This document shows, in pieces, positions 24,983 to 33,227 of a DNA stretch of 64,000 nt. Source of the stretch: CAWEQW01 sp963811365 (GTDB taxonomy: Bacteria; Actinomycetota; Actinomycetes; Propionibacteriales; Nocardioidaceae). The translations under genes and the position numbers were made by a program. Under the pieces are notes generated by a model. It saw nothing but the letters and a program-made list of their open reading frames with translations. It made no database searches and had not been told where the DNA came from. The stretch lies in the NCBI GenBank assembly GCA_963811365.1, contig CAWEQW010000002.1:372001-436000 (forward strand), written 5' to 3'. Position 1 is the stretch's first letter. Every line of letters begins with the position of its first letter.

Positions 24983-26502
24983 GCCCGCTCGACGTCGTCG
25001 GCGCCGTGATGACGGCGCTCGGGTGGTTCTTCATCACCTACTCGCTGCTGATCAACACCAGCTTCCTGGTGCTGACGGTCCTCGCCGTCGCCGACTTCCG
25101 GTCCTACCTCCGGCGGCTCGACTTCGCCGGCTACGACGAGTCGTTCGCGGACCCGATGCCGCCCGGCGTCTCGATCCTGATGCCGGCCTACAACGAGGCC
25201 GCCGGGATCGTGGAGTCAGTGCGCGCGATGACCTCGCTGCGCTACCCCCTGTTCGAGGTCGTGGTCGTCGACGACGGGTCCACCGACGACACCGTGGAGC
25301 GCCTCGTGGCGGCCTTCGACATGGTGCCCGTGCCGGTCGTGGTGCCCTCGCGGGTCCCCACCGCGGGCAGCGTCACCGCGACGTACCTCAGCCGCCGCGG
25401 CAGTCACAACGTGCTGCTGGTGTGCAAGGCCAACGGCGGCAAGGCCGACGCGCTGAACACCGGGATCAACGCGGCACGACAGCCGCTGGTCTGCATGGTC
25501 GACGCCGACTCGATCCTCGAGCCCGACGCGCTGCTGCACGTCGTCCGGCCGTTCGCCGACGACCCGGAGCGGGTGGTCGCCTCCGGAGGCGTGGTCCGGG
25601 TCGCCAACGGCTCGACGATCCGCAGCGGTCGCGTCGCCCGGGTCCGGATGCCGCGGCACTACCTGACCCGGGTCCAGGTCGTGGAGTACCTCCGCACGTT
25701 CATGATCGGCCGGACCGGCTGGTCCCGGGTCGGTGGCCTGCTCATCATCTCCGGCGCGTTCGGCCTGTTCCGTCGCGACGTGCTCCAGGAGGTGGGCGGA
25801 CTGGCCACCGACTGCATCGGTGAGGACGCCGAGCTCGTGGTCCGGCTGCACCGCTGGATCGGCGACACCCGGCGCGACGGCCGGGTCGTGTTCGTCGCGG
25901 AGCCGGTCGCCTGGACCGAGGCCCCCGAGACCCGGGCCGTGCTTCGCCGGCAGCGCCGCCGCTGGCACCGTGGTCTGGCCGAGATCCTGGCCAAGCACAA
26001 GGGCATGCTGTTCCGGCGCCGCTACGGCGTGATCGGCTGGGTCACGCTCCCGTGGTTCGTGGCCTTCGAGCTGCTCGCCCCGTTCCTCGAGCTGTTCGGC
26101 ATCGCGTTCCTCGCCGTCGTCCTCCTGCTGTACGGCGCCGAGCAGCTCGGCTGGGTGCAGACCGACCTCGTCGACATCGCCGTGGTGTGGCTGCTGCTGG
26201 CCACCTCGGTGCTCTACGCCGCGGTGCTGACGCTGTCGGCCCTGGTGGTCGAGGAGCTGTCCTTCCGGCGCTACCGGGGACTGCGCGACCTGGCGCTGGC
26301 CGTGTGGGCCGCCGTGGAGGAGAACTTCGGCTACCGGCAGATGACCGCGTGGTGGCGCGCCGGCGGGGCGCTCGAGGCGTGGCGGCACACCGAGCGCGAG
26401 TGGGGCGACATGCAGCGACGCGGCCTCGGCCGCGATGCCGACGGCGAGGCCCGCGGCACCGCGCCGGTGGTCCGGGAAGAAAGCAGCCACGCCCACGGTT
26501 GA
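24979..26502 (+). CDS. Processive family 2 glycosyltransferase
   Basis: This membrane polysaccharide synthase has 507 residues. One or two transmembrane helices (about 10-38) precede the GT-A domain with the nucleotide-binding VVVVDDGSTDDT (Asp98, Asp99), DAD at 175-177, the catalytic base in GEDAE (282-284) and QRRRW at 325-329. This is the D,D,D,QxxRW pattern of cellulose, hyaluronan and poly-GlcNAc synthases. Four or more C-terminal helices follow (FVAFELLAPFLELFGIAFLA, ILLATSVLYAAVLTLSALV-like). The polymer cannot be named from sequence. It is translationally coupled to the HEAT-repeat gene. No export or deacetylase genes adjoin it. Confidence 0.9.
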   Translation: MSPLDVVGAVMTALGWFFITYSLLINTSFLVLTVLAVADFRSYLRRLDFAGYDESFADPMPPGVSILMPAYNEAAGIVESVRAMTSLRYPLFEVVVVDDGSTDDTVERLVAAFDMVPVPVVVPSRVPTAGSVTATYLSRRGSHNVLLVCKANGGKADALNTGINAARQPLVCMVDADSILEPDALLHVVRPFADDPERVVASGGVVRVANGSTIRSGRVARVRMPRHYLTRVQVVEYLRTFMIGRTGWSRVGGLLIISGAFGLFRRDVLQEVGGLATDCIGEDAELVVRLHRWIGDTRRDGRVVFVAEPVAWTEAPETRAVLRRQRRRWHRGLAEILAKHKGMLFRRRYGVIGWVTLPWFVAFELLAPFLELFGIAFLAVVLLLYGAEQLGWVQTDLVDIAVVWLLLATSVLYAAVLTLSALVVEELSFRRYRGLRDLALAVWAAVEENFGYRQMTAWWRAGGALEAWRHTEREWGDMQRRGLGRDADGEARGTAPVVREESSHAHG

Positions 26503-26660
26503 GAGGGGTGTCGGACACGCTCCGGCAGTCTCAGGCGGACCGGTCGGGGACCGCGATTGGCTCCTCGGCCGGCTGGCTGGCAGACTGGATGGCTGGTTCC
26601 GGTTCACGTCCCGCGCACGGGCGCGCGCGACGACCCGGCGACTGAACCCGAGAGGACATC

Positions 26661-26885
26661 ATGAAGAACGACATCCACCCGAACTACGTGGAGACCCAGG
26701 TCACCTGCACCTGCGGCAACACGTTCACCACGCGCAGCACCTCCACGAGTGGGGCGATCCACGCGGACGTGTGCTCGCAGTGCCATCCCTTCTACACCGG
26801 CAAGCAGAAGATCCTCGACACCGGTGGCCGGGTGGCCCGCTTCGAGGCGCGCTACGCCAAGAGGCAGCAGGCAGCCAAGAAGTAG
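26661..26885 (+). CDS. rpmE: 50S ribosomal protein L31, zinc-binding form
   Basis: L31 bridges the subunits at the central protuberance. This 74-residue protein is the zinc (C+) form with the cysteines CTC at residues 16-18 and CSQC at 38-41 (VCSQCHPFYTGKQK). In actinobacteria the C+ form is replaced by a paralogue without cysteines under zinc starvation. The start is ATG 26661 after AGAGGA. It stands alone upstream of prfA, the usual order rho..rpmE-prfA-prmC. Confidence 0.97.
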   Translation: MKNDIHPNYVETQVTCTCGNTFTTRSTSTSGAIHADVCSQCHPFYTGKQKILDTGGRVARFEARYAKRQQAAKK

Positions 26886-26966
26886 CCCTGGCCGACGCGC
26901 CGGTCGCCGCACTGCGGTGGCCGGCGCTTCGTCTGTCCGTCCGTCGCACGCAGGAGAGGAGCCGCC

Positions 26967-28040
26967 GTGTTCGAGGCCGTCGAGGGCCTGGTCGCCGAGC
27001 ACGCCGAGCTCGAGCAGCGGCTGGCCGACCCCGCCATCCACGCCGACCAGGGCCTGGCCAGGAGACTGAGCCAGAGGTACGCCCAGCTCTCCGCGATCGT
27101 GCGCACCTACCGCGAGTGGCAGCGGCTCGGCGACGACGTCGGCGCCGCGCGTGAGCTGGCCCACGAGGAGCCCTCGTTCGCGGACGAGGCCGACGAGCTC
27201 AGTGAGCGGCGCGCCGCCGCCGAGGAGCGGCTGCGGCACCTCCTGGTGCCCCGCGACCCCGCCGACGCCAAGGACGCCATCCTCGAGATCAAGTCCGGCG
27301 AGGGCGGCGAGGAGTCGGCCCTGTTCGCCGGGGACCTGCTGCGGATGTACACCCGGTTCGCCGAGCGCCGGGGGTGGCGCACCGAGCAGCTCGAGGCCAC
27401 CGAGTCCGACCTCGGCGGCTACAAGTCGGTGACGGTGGCCGTCAAGGCCCGCGGCTCGGCCGAGCCGGGCGAGGCGCCGTACGGGCTGCTGAGGTTCGAG
27501 GGCGGCGTGCACCGCGTCCAGCGGGTGCCGGTGACCGAGAGCCAGGGCCGGGTGCACACCTCTGCCGCCGGCGTGCTGGTGATGCCCGAGGCGGAGCCGG
27601 TCGACGTCACCGTCGAGGACAAGGACCTGCGCGTCGACGTGTTCCGGTCCTCCGGCCCGGGCGGGCAGTCGGTGAACACCACCGACTCCGCGGTGCGGAT
27701 CACCCATCTTCCCACCGGCATCGTGGTGAGCTGCCAGAACGAGAAGAGCCAGCTGCAGAACCGCGAGCAGGCGATGCGCATCCTCAGGTCGCGGCTCCTG
27801 CAGGCGGCCCAGGACACCGCAGACGCCGAGGCGTCCGACGCACGGCGCTCCCAGGTGCGCACCGTCGACCGCTCGGAGCGGATCCGCACCTACAACTACC
27901 CCGAGAACCGGATCTCCGACCACCGCACCGGCTACAAGTCCTACAACCTGGACCAGGTGCTCGACGGCGACCTGGACCCGGTCCTCGCGTCGTGCGTGGA
28001 GACGGACCTGGCCGCGCGCCTGGAGGCGCTGGAGCAGTGA
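26967..28040 (+). CDS. prfA: Peptide chain release factor 1
   Basis: RF1 ends translation at UAA and UAG. It has 357 residues from GTG 26967, with GGAGAGGA upstream. Visible are the helical N-terminal domain and the codon-recognition PxT motif in QRVPVTESQGRVHT (PVT). The GGQ peptidyl-hydrolysis motif is in RSSGPGGQSVNTTDS (about residue 232), and RTYNYPENRISDHR is near the C-terminus. The glutamine of GGQ is the target of the methylase encoded by the overlapping next gene. Confidence 0.97.
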   Translation: MFEAVEGLVAEHAELEQRLADPAIHADQGLARRLSQRYAQLSAIVRTYREWQRLGDDVGAARELAHEEPSFADEADELSERRAAAEERLRHLLVPRDPADAKDAILEIKSGEGGEESALFAGDLLRMYTRFAERRGWRTEQLEATESDLGGYKSVTVAVKARGSAEPGEAPYGLLRFEGGVHRVQRVPVTESQGRVHTSAAGVLVMPEAEPVDVTVEDKDLRVDVFRSSGPGGQSVNTTDSAVRITHLPTGIVVSCQNEKSQLQNREQAMRILRSRLLQAAQDTADAEASDARRSQVRTVDRSERIRTYNYPENRISDHRTGYKSYNLDQVLDGDLDPVLASCVETDLAARLEALEQ

Positions 28041-28903
28041 GCGGGCCGCTCGACCGACGCGGCCTGGTCGCGGACGCGACCCGCAGGCTGGCCGACGCGG
28101 GTGTCGCCAGCCCGGCGTCCGACGCCGAGGAGCTCCTCGCCCACGTGCTGGGCACCACCCGGTCCGCGCTGGTGCTCGTCGACGCGGTGGCTCCCGACCG
28201 GGCCGAGGCGTACGCCGAGCTGGTCGGCCGCCGTGCCGCCCGCGAGCCGCTGCAGCACCTGACCGGAGTCGCGGGCTTCCGGTACGTCGAGCTGGCGGTC
28301 GGGCCCGGGGTCTTCGTGCCGCGACCGGAGACCGAGCTGCTCGCCGGCTGGGCGGTGGACGCTGCTCGAGTCACGCTCGAGGCCGGCCGTGCTCCCGTCG
28401 TCGTCGACCTCTGCACGGGGTCCGGCGCGATCGCGCTCGCCGTCGCGACCGAGGTGCCGCAGGCCCGGGTGCACGCCGTGGAGCTCGGCGAGCAGGCCCA
28501 CGAGTGGGCATGGCGGAACCTGGAGGGGTCGGGCGTCGACCTGCGTCAGGGCGACATGGCCGACGCGTTCCACGACCTCGACGCCGCGGTGGACGTGGTG
28601 GTCTGCAACCCGCCGTACATCCCGTTGGAGGCGTGGGACGGAGTCGCCGCCGAGGCCCGCGACCACGATCCCGCGCTGGCGCTGTGGTCGGGGCAGGACG
28701 GACTCGACGCGATACGGGTGCTCGAGCGGGTCGCCGCCCGGCTGCTGCGTCCGGGCGCGGGCGTGGTGGGTGCCGAGCACGCCGACGTCCAGGGCGCCTC
28801 TGCGCCGGCGGTCTTCGCGCGCACCGGTCGGTGGCTCGACGTACGCGACCACCCAGATCTGGCAGGGCGTGACCGATTTCTGACCGCGCGGCTGGCACGA
28901 TGA
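28037..28903 (+). CDS. prmC: Release factor glutamine methyltransferase
   Basis: PrmC methylates the GGQ glutamine of RF1 and RF2 with S-adenosylmethionine. GTG 28037 overlaps the prfA stop (GTGA) and gives 288 residues. The N-terminal helical domain (LVADATRRLADAGVASPASDAEELLAHVLG) is followed by the SAM loop VVDLCTGSGAIALAVA, and the catalytic NPPY is in VVCNPPYIPLEAWDG. PRPETELL before the core is also family-typical. Order and overlap match the prfA-prmC pair of most bacteria. Confidence 0.95.
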   Translation: MSGPLDRRGLVADATRRLADAGVASPASDAEELLAHVLGTTRSALVLVDAVAPDRAEAYAELVGRRAAREPLQHLTGVAGFRYVELAVGPGVFVPRPETELLAGWAVDAARVTLEAGRAPVVVDLCTGSGAIALAVATEVPQARVHAVELGEQAHEWAWRNLEGSGVDLRQGDMADAFHDLDAAVDVVVCNPPYIPLEAWDGVAAEARDHDPALALWSGQDGLDAIRVLERVAARLLRPGAGVVGAEHADVQGASAPAVFARTGRWLDVRDHPDLAGRDRFLTARLAR

Positions 28904-28907
28904 CCTG

Positions 28908-29567
28908 GTGAGCACCCGATACCGCACCGCCGAGGACACCGAGCGCCAGGCCGGCATCACCGCGGCGGCGGCCGCGGTCCAGCGCGGGTCGCTGGTCGTG
29001 CTTCCCACGGACACCGTCTACGGGATCGGGGCCGACGCGTTCGACCCGACCGCGGTGCGGGCGCTGCTCGCAGCCAAGGGCCGCGGTCGCGAGATGCCGC
29101 CGCCGGTGCTGGTCTCGGCAGCCACCACGCTCGACGCGCTGGCGGTCGGGATCCCGACGTACGCCCGCCGTCTGGTGGAGGAGCTCTGGCCGGGGCCGCT
29201 GACGCTGGTGTGTCGCCAGCAGTCGTCGCTGCAGTGGGACCTCGGAGACACCCGCGGAACGGTGGCGGTCCGGATGCCGGACCACCCGGTGGCCCTCGAG
29301 CTGCTGTCGAGGACCGGTCCGCTCGCGGTCTCGAGCGCCAACCTGACCGGCCTGCCCGCGGCCACCGACGCCGACGAGGCCGACCGGATGCTGGGCGAGT
29401 CCGTCGAGATCATCCTCGACGCCGGCCCGACCCCGGGCCCCGAGCCGTCCACCATCCTCGACGTCACCACGGAGGTGGGCCGGGTGCTGCGCTCGGGCGC
29501 GCTCGCGGTGTCCCGGCTCCAGGAGATCGTCACGCCGGTCGGCGCCACGATCGTGGACGAAGGCTGA
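28908..29567 (+). CDS. L-threonylcarbamoyladenylate synthase (Sua5/YciO/YrdC family)
   Basis: This enzyme makes threonylcarbamoyl-AMP for the t6A modification of ANN-decoding tRNAs. The 219-residue protein shows GSLVVLPTDTVYGIGADA at the N-terminus, the KGR loop (LLAAKGRGREMP), WPGPLTLVCR and SSANLTGLPA. The length corresponds to TsaC/YwlC-core proteins without the C-terminal Sua5 domain. The KGR loop reads KGRGREMP and PPPVLV where KxxxxPL is usual, a minor variation. It begins 4 bp after prmC, and the downstream WecA-like gene starts 9 bp after its stop. Confidence 0.93.
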   Translation: MSTRYRTAEDTERQAGITAAAAAVQRGSLVVLPTDTVYGIGADAFDPTAVRALLAAKGRGREMPPPVLVSAATTLDALAVGIPTYARRLVEELWPGPLTLVCRQQSSLQWDLGDTRGTVAVRMPDHPVALELLSRTGPLAVSSANLTGLPAATDADEADRMLGESVEIILDAGPTPGPEPSTILDVTTEVGRVLRSGALAVSRLQEIVTPVGATIVDEG

Positions 29568-29576
29568 GCGTCCGGC

Positions 29577-30704
29577 GTGCGCGAGTACCTCACCGTCTTC
29601 CTCGTCGCGGCGACCGTCACCTACCTGCTCGGGGTGGTGGCCCGTGAGGTGGCGCTGCGGACCGGCGCGGTGGCCCGGGTCCGGGACCGGGACGTGCACG
29701 CGGTGCCGATCCCGTACTTCGGCGGGGTGGCGATGCTCGGCGGTCTGGGCGCGGCGTACCTGGTCGCCCGCCGGCTGCCGTTCCTCTCGCTGAGCGACTC
29801 CTACGTCTTCCACGACGCCGGGATCGTGCTGATCGCCGGCGCGCTGATCTGCGCGGTCGGGGTGGTCGACGACCTCATCGAGCTCGACGCGCTCACCAAG
29901 CTGGGCGGCCAGGTGCTGGCCGCCGGCTTCCTGGTCGCGTTCGGGGTGCAGTACTACGTCTTCCAGGTGCCCGGGCGCGGGCAGATCGCGCTGGACACCG
30001 CCCAGGGAGCACTGTTCACCGTCGTGGTCGTGGTCGCCACCGTCAACGCGGTGAACTTCGTCGACGGGCTCGACGGGCTGGCCGCCGGCGTGGTCGGCAT
30101 CGGGGCGACCGCGTTCTTCATGTTCTCCTACTACCTCGCCGACGTGAACGGCGAGACGCTGGCGATCACCGCCGCGCTGCTGTGCGCCGCGCTCGGCGGC
30201 GCCTGCGCGGGGTTCCTGCCGCACAACTTCTTCCCGGCCCGGCTGTTCATGGGCGACTCGGGATCGATGCTGCTCGGGCTGGTGCTCTCGGGCTCGGCCC
30301 TCACGCTGACCAGCCAGTTCGCCTCGGTGGACCTGGCCCGCGGGGCGGGCGGCTCGCAGGCGAGCCTGCTGCCGACGCTGCTGCCGATCATCCTGCCGAT
30401 CGCGATCCTGGTCGTGCCCTTCGCCGACCTGGTGCTCGCCGTGATCCGGCGGACCCGGGCCGGACGCTCGCCGTTCTCCCCGGACAAGGAGCACCTCCAC
30501 CACCGGCTGCTCGAGATCGGCCACAGCCACCGTCGGGCGGTGCTGATCATGTGGCTGTGGGCGGCGCTGATCGCCTTCGGCGGCGTGCTGGCGAGCCTGT
30601 ATGCCGGTCGGGTGACCATGGTGGTGCTGTTCGTGTGGGTGGTGCTCACCGTCGCCCTGACCTTCCTGCTGCCCCGGCTGCAGCGGCACGCGCCACCCAT
30701 CTAG
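29577..30704 (+). CDS. Undecaprenyl-phosphate N-acetylglucosaminyl 1-phosphate transferase (WecA/MraY family)
   Basis: This polytopic enzyme transfers GlcNAc-1-phosphate from UDP-GlcNAc to the polyprenyl phosphate carrier, starting linkage-unit or arabinogalactan synthesis. The 375 residues have about ten hydrophobic segments and the family motifs VPIPYFGGVAMLGG, the metal-binding AVGVVDDLIELD, NFVDGLDGLAAG, FMGDSGSMLLG and the cytoplasmic HLHHRLLEIGHSHR. The start is GTG 29577. It lies between the tRNA-modification gene and the ATP synthase operon, the same place as rfe (wecA) in mycobacteria. Confidence 0.93.
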   Translation: MREYLTVFLVAATVTYLLGVVAREVALRTGAVARVRDRDVHAVPIPYFGGVAMLGGLGAAYLVARRLPFLSLSDSYVFHDAGIVLIAGALICAVGVVDDLIELDALTKLGGQVLAAGFLVAFGVQYYVFQVPGRGQIALDTAQGALFTVVVVVATVNAVNFVDGLDGLAAGVVGIGATAFFMFSYYLADVNGETLAITAALLCAALGGACAGFLPHNFFPARLFMGDSGSMLLGLVLSGSALTLTSQFASVDLARGAGGSQASLLPTLLPIILPIAILVVPFADLVLAVIRRTRAGRSPFSPDKEHLHHRLLEIGHSHRRAVLIMWLWAALIAFGGVLASLYAGRVTMVVLFVWVVLTVALTFLLPRLQRHAPPI

Positions 30705-30728
30705 CCCCGATTTCCGCCCCCGACCGAC

Positions 30729-30784
30729 CTTGTGCTAGTTTTCACAAGCGTTCAGGAATCCCTCAGGTAACGTTCGGAGACGTT
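30729..30784. promoter_or_regulatory. Two inverted repeats upstream of the ATP synthase operon
   Basis: CTTGTG-N8-CACAAG (30729-30748) and AACGT-N6-ACGTT (30769-30784) lie in the 129-bp gap before the first gene of the atp operon. Both are plausible protein-binding sites in what must be the operon promoter region; neither is assigned to a known regulator. Confidence 0.35.
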
Positions 30785-30833
30785 TCCCGAGCTCCCGTCC
30801 CCGTCCCGCAACGTCCACAGAACGGCCGCCGAC

Positions 30834-31307
30834 ATGACGACCGCGAAGTCACCCGCCCGCGATGGCCGCCCAAGCGGCTACCGGCTCGGACGTGTGCTGA
30901 CGGCCTCCCTGGTCGCCACCCTGCTCGTCGGGTTCGTGGGTGTCGTTCTGGCCGCGCTGCTCTCCGGCGCGCCGGCCGCCCGCGGGGTGGCGATCGGCAC
31001 GGCGATGGTCGTGCTCTTCTTCGGGGGCGGCACCCTCGTCGTGGACGCCGTCGCGGCGGTCTCGCCCCGGGCGTCGCTGCTCGTCGCGCTGTTGACGTAC
31101 ACCCTGCAGGTGGTGCTTGCCGGCATGGTGCTGGCGGGGCTGCACCGCAGCGGCGCCCTGGACGGCGACGTCAGCGGGACCTGGCTGGGCGGCACCGTCA
31201 TCGCCGGCACGACCGCCTGGTCGGGCACCCTGCTGGTGCGCTCGGTGAGGACCCGCCAGCCGCTCTACGACCTGCCCCTCGAGCGTCCGGACGTGGGTGC
31301 CCGATGA
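30834..31307 (+). CDS. AtpI-like membrane protein of the ATP synthase operon
   Basis: The 157-residue protein has a short basic N-terminus and four transmembrane segments: VLTASLVATLLVGFVGVVLAALL, GVAIGTAMVVLFFGGGTLVV, SLLVALLTYTLQVVLAGMVL and GGTVIAGTTAWSGTLLV. The position at the head of the atp operon and the four-helix layout match the AtpI (ATP synthase protein I) family, thought to help assemble the c-ring. Sequence identity is too low to be sure by eye. A 76-residue AtpZ-like gene follows. Confidence 0.7.
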   Translation: MTTAKSPARDGRPSGYRLGRVLTASLVATLLVGFVGVVLAALLSGAPAARGVAIGTAMVVLFFGGGTLVVDAVAAVSPRASLLVALLTYTLQVVLAGMVLAGLHRSGALDGDVSGTWLGGTVIAGTTAWSGTLLVRSVRTRQPLYDLPLERPDVGAR

Positions 31308-31337
31308 CCTCGTCAGACTGCTATTGTCCGGGGCGCG

Positions 31338-31568
31338 ATGACTCAGCATCCGGAGCCCTCGACGCCGCGTGGCGGCGACCCGTGGCACGCCGTTGGGTAC
31401 CTCGTCGCGGGGGTGTTCTTCTACGGGGCGCTGGGATGGCTGGCCGACCGCTGGCTCGGGACCTCGTTCCTGGTCGTGGTCGGCATCCTGGTGGGTACCG
31501 GCCTCGGCATCTACCTGACCATCGTCCGGTTCGACGCTCTGCCTCGCCGGCAGAAGGAAGAGAAGTAG
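31338..31568 (+). CDS. AtpZ/AtpI-family small membrane protein
   Basis: This protein of 76 residues has two transmembrane helices (AVGYLVAGVFFYGALGWLADRWLG and FLVVVGILVGTGLGIYLTIVRF) separated by a short polar loop. This is the two-helix AtpZ/AtpI outline (GWLADRWLGTS..GILVGTGLGIY) found before atpB in actinobacteria. Members have been proposed as magnesium/calcium carriers or c-ring assembly helpers. It starts at ATG 31338 and is 10 bp from atpB. Confidence 0.8.
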   Translation: MTQHPEPSTPRGGDPWHAVGYLVAGVFFYGALGWLADRWLGTSFLVVVGILVGTGLGIYLTIVRFDALPRRQKEEK

Positions 31569-31578
31569 AGGTGCAGAG

Positions 31579-32379
31579 GTGAGCTTCGCAGCCAGCCTGG
31601 CCAGTCAGGCGGACAGCGGTTTCCAGGCGCCGGGGCCGCGGGACTTCAACCTGCCGTCGGCGTTCGACCTCGGCGGCTTCGGCGTCACCAAGCCGATGCT
31701 CCAGCTGGTCCTCGGGGCCGTGATCGTGCTCGGCTTCTTCTGGGTGGCCTCGCGACAGCGCTCGATGGTGCCGAGCCGGCTGCAGTTCGCCGGCGAGGGC
31801 GCCTACTCCTTCGTCCGCAACAGCATCGCCCGCGACATCATCGGCAGCGCGGACTTCATGAAGTACGTCCCGTACCTCTTCGCGCTGTTCTTCTTCATCC
31901 TCGTCAACAACTTCTTCGGAACCATCCCGTTCATCCAGTTCCCGACCTTCTCCCGCGCCGGGATGGTCTACGCGCTCGCCGGGCTGAGCTGGGTGATCTA
32001 CAACGCCGCCGGCATGCGGCGGCACGGCTTCGGCGGCTACCTGAGGCTGCAGTGCGTGCCCGGCGGCATCAGCGGCCCGATGCTGGTGTTGCTGGTGCCC
32101 TTGGAGTTCCTGTCCAACATCATCGTCCGGCCGATCACCCTGGCGCTGCGACTGTTCGCGAACATGCTCGCCGGTCACATCCTGATCCTGCTGTTCGCGC
32201 TCGGCGGTGAGTACCTCCTCGTGCACGGGGCGCCGCTCGTGAAGCCGGTGGGCCTCCTGGCCTGGGCGCTGTTCATCGCGATCAGCTTCCTGGAGCTGCT
32301 GGTGCAGTTCCTGCAGGCCTACGTGTTCGTCCTGCTCAACGCCATGTACATCTCCGGTGCTCTCGCAGACGAGCACTGA
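31579..32379 (+). CDS. atpB: F0F1 ATP synthase subunit a
   Basis: Subunit a forms the proton half-channels next to the c-ring. It has 266 residues from GTG 31579. Hydrophobic helices cover most of the sequence. The essential arginine is in RPITLALRLFANMLAGHILI (Arg about 194), and the C-terminal helix contains LELLVQFLQAYVFVLLNAMYI. The N-terminal stretch before the first helix is about 35 residues. It is the first structural gene of a complete atpBEFHAGDC operon. Confidence 0.97.
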   Translation: MSFAASLASQADSGFQAPGPRDFNLPSAFDLGGFGVTKPMLQLVLGAVIVLGFFWVASRQRSMVPSRLQFAGEGAYSFVRNSIARDIIGSADFMKYVPYLFALFFFILVNNFFGTIPFIQFPTFSRAGMVYALAGLSWVIYNAAGMRRHGFGGYLRLQCVPGGISGPMLVLLVPLEFLSNIIVRPITLALRLFANMLAGHILILLFALGGEYLLVHGAPLVKPVGLLAWALFIAISFLELLVQFLQAYVFVLLNAMYISGALADEH

Positions 32380-32418
32380 GACCGGTTCTCCAGAGAAACA
32401 ACGAAAGGACAAGAAGCC

Positions 32419-32622
32419 ATGACTGGCTCCCTCAACATGATCGGCTACGGCCTCGCCGCCGTAGGCCCCGGTGTCGGCATCGGCCTGATCTTCGCCGCCT
32501 ACATCAACGGTGTGGCGCGACAGCCCGAGGCCCAGAGCCGGCTCCAGTCGATCGCGATCCTGGGCTTCGCGCTCGCCGAGGCGCTGGCCATCATCGGCAT
32601 CGCGCTCGCGTTCGTGCTCTAG
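32419..32622 (+). CDS. atpE: F0F1 ATP synthase subunit c
   Basis: The c subunit is a 67-residue hairpin forming the rotor ring. The polar loop is NGVARQPEA, and the carboxylate is Glu54 in GFALAEALAIIG. The N-terminal helix has the GXGXG-type GPGVGIGLI. Ligands of sodium-type c-rings (Gln in helix 1, Ser/Thr next to the Glu) are missing, so proton coupling is expected. ATG 32419 has AAAGGA upstream. This is the subunit bound by diarylquinolines in mycobacteria. Confidence 0.97.
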   Translation: MTGSLNMIGYGLAAVGPGVGIGLIFAAYINGVARQPEAQSRLQSIAILGFALAEALAIIGIALAFVL

Positions 32623-32672
32623 AGCCCGCCACCGAGCAGACGCATTCCTAGCGACGAGACAAGGTCCCAACC

Positions 32673-33227
32673 ATGAGAACGACGATGATCCTCGCGGCCG
32701 AGCCGGGCCCCAACCCGCTCGCTCCGCATCTCGTGGAGATCGTGCTGTCCCTGGTCGTGTTCGGCCTGCTCTACCTCGCGGTGCGCAGGTGGGTGGTGCC
32801 GAACTTCGAGAAGACGTTCGCCGACCGCACCGCTGCCATCGAGGGCGGGCTGAAGTCCGCGGAGACCAAGCAGGCCGAGGCCGACGCGAAGCTCGCCCAG
32901 CTCGAGCAGCAGCTGAGCGAGGCGCGCCACGAGGCCGCGCGGATCCGCGAGGACGCGCGCGAGCAGGGTGCTGCCATCGTCGCGGAGATGCGCCAGCAGG
33001 CCCAGTCCGAGTCGGCGCGGATCGTGGAGCACGCACACAGCCAGATCGAGGCCGAGCGCCAGCAGGCGGTCACGGCGCTGCGGGCGGAGGTCGGGGCGCT
33101 GGCCACGTCGCTCGCCGGGCGCATCGTGGGCGAGTCGCTCGAGGACGACGCCCGGCAGAGCCGGGTGGTCGAGCGGTTCCTGGCCGACCTCGAGACGCAG
33201 GGTGCCGCCTCGAACGGGGCGCGCTGA
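32673..33227 (+). CDS. atpF: F0F1 ATP synthase subunit b
   Basis: The b subunit is the peripheral stalk. Its 184 residues comprise one N-terminal membrane helix (LVEIVLSLVVFGLLYLAV, about 20-38) and a long charged coiled coil (AIEGGLKSAETKQAEADAK onward) that reaches F1. The last base of its TGA is the first base of the atpH start (TGATG), so atpH is translationally coupled. The separate b and delta genes differ from the b-delta fusion of mycobacteria. Confidence 0.95.
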   Translation: MRTTMILAAEPGPNPLAPHLVEIVLSLVVFGLLYLAVRRWVVPNFEKTFADRTAAIEGGLKSAETKQAEADAKLAQLEQQLSEARHEAARIREDAREQGAAIVAEMRQQAQSESARIVEHAHSQIEAERQQAVTALRAEVGALATSLAGRIVGESLEDDARQSRVVERFLADLETQGAASNGAR

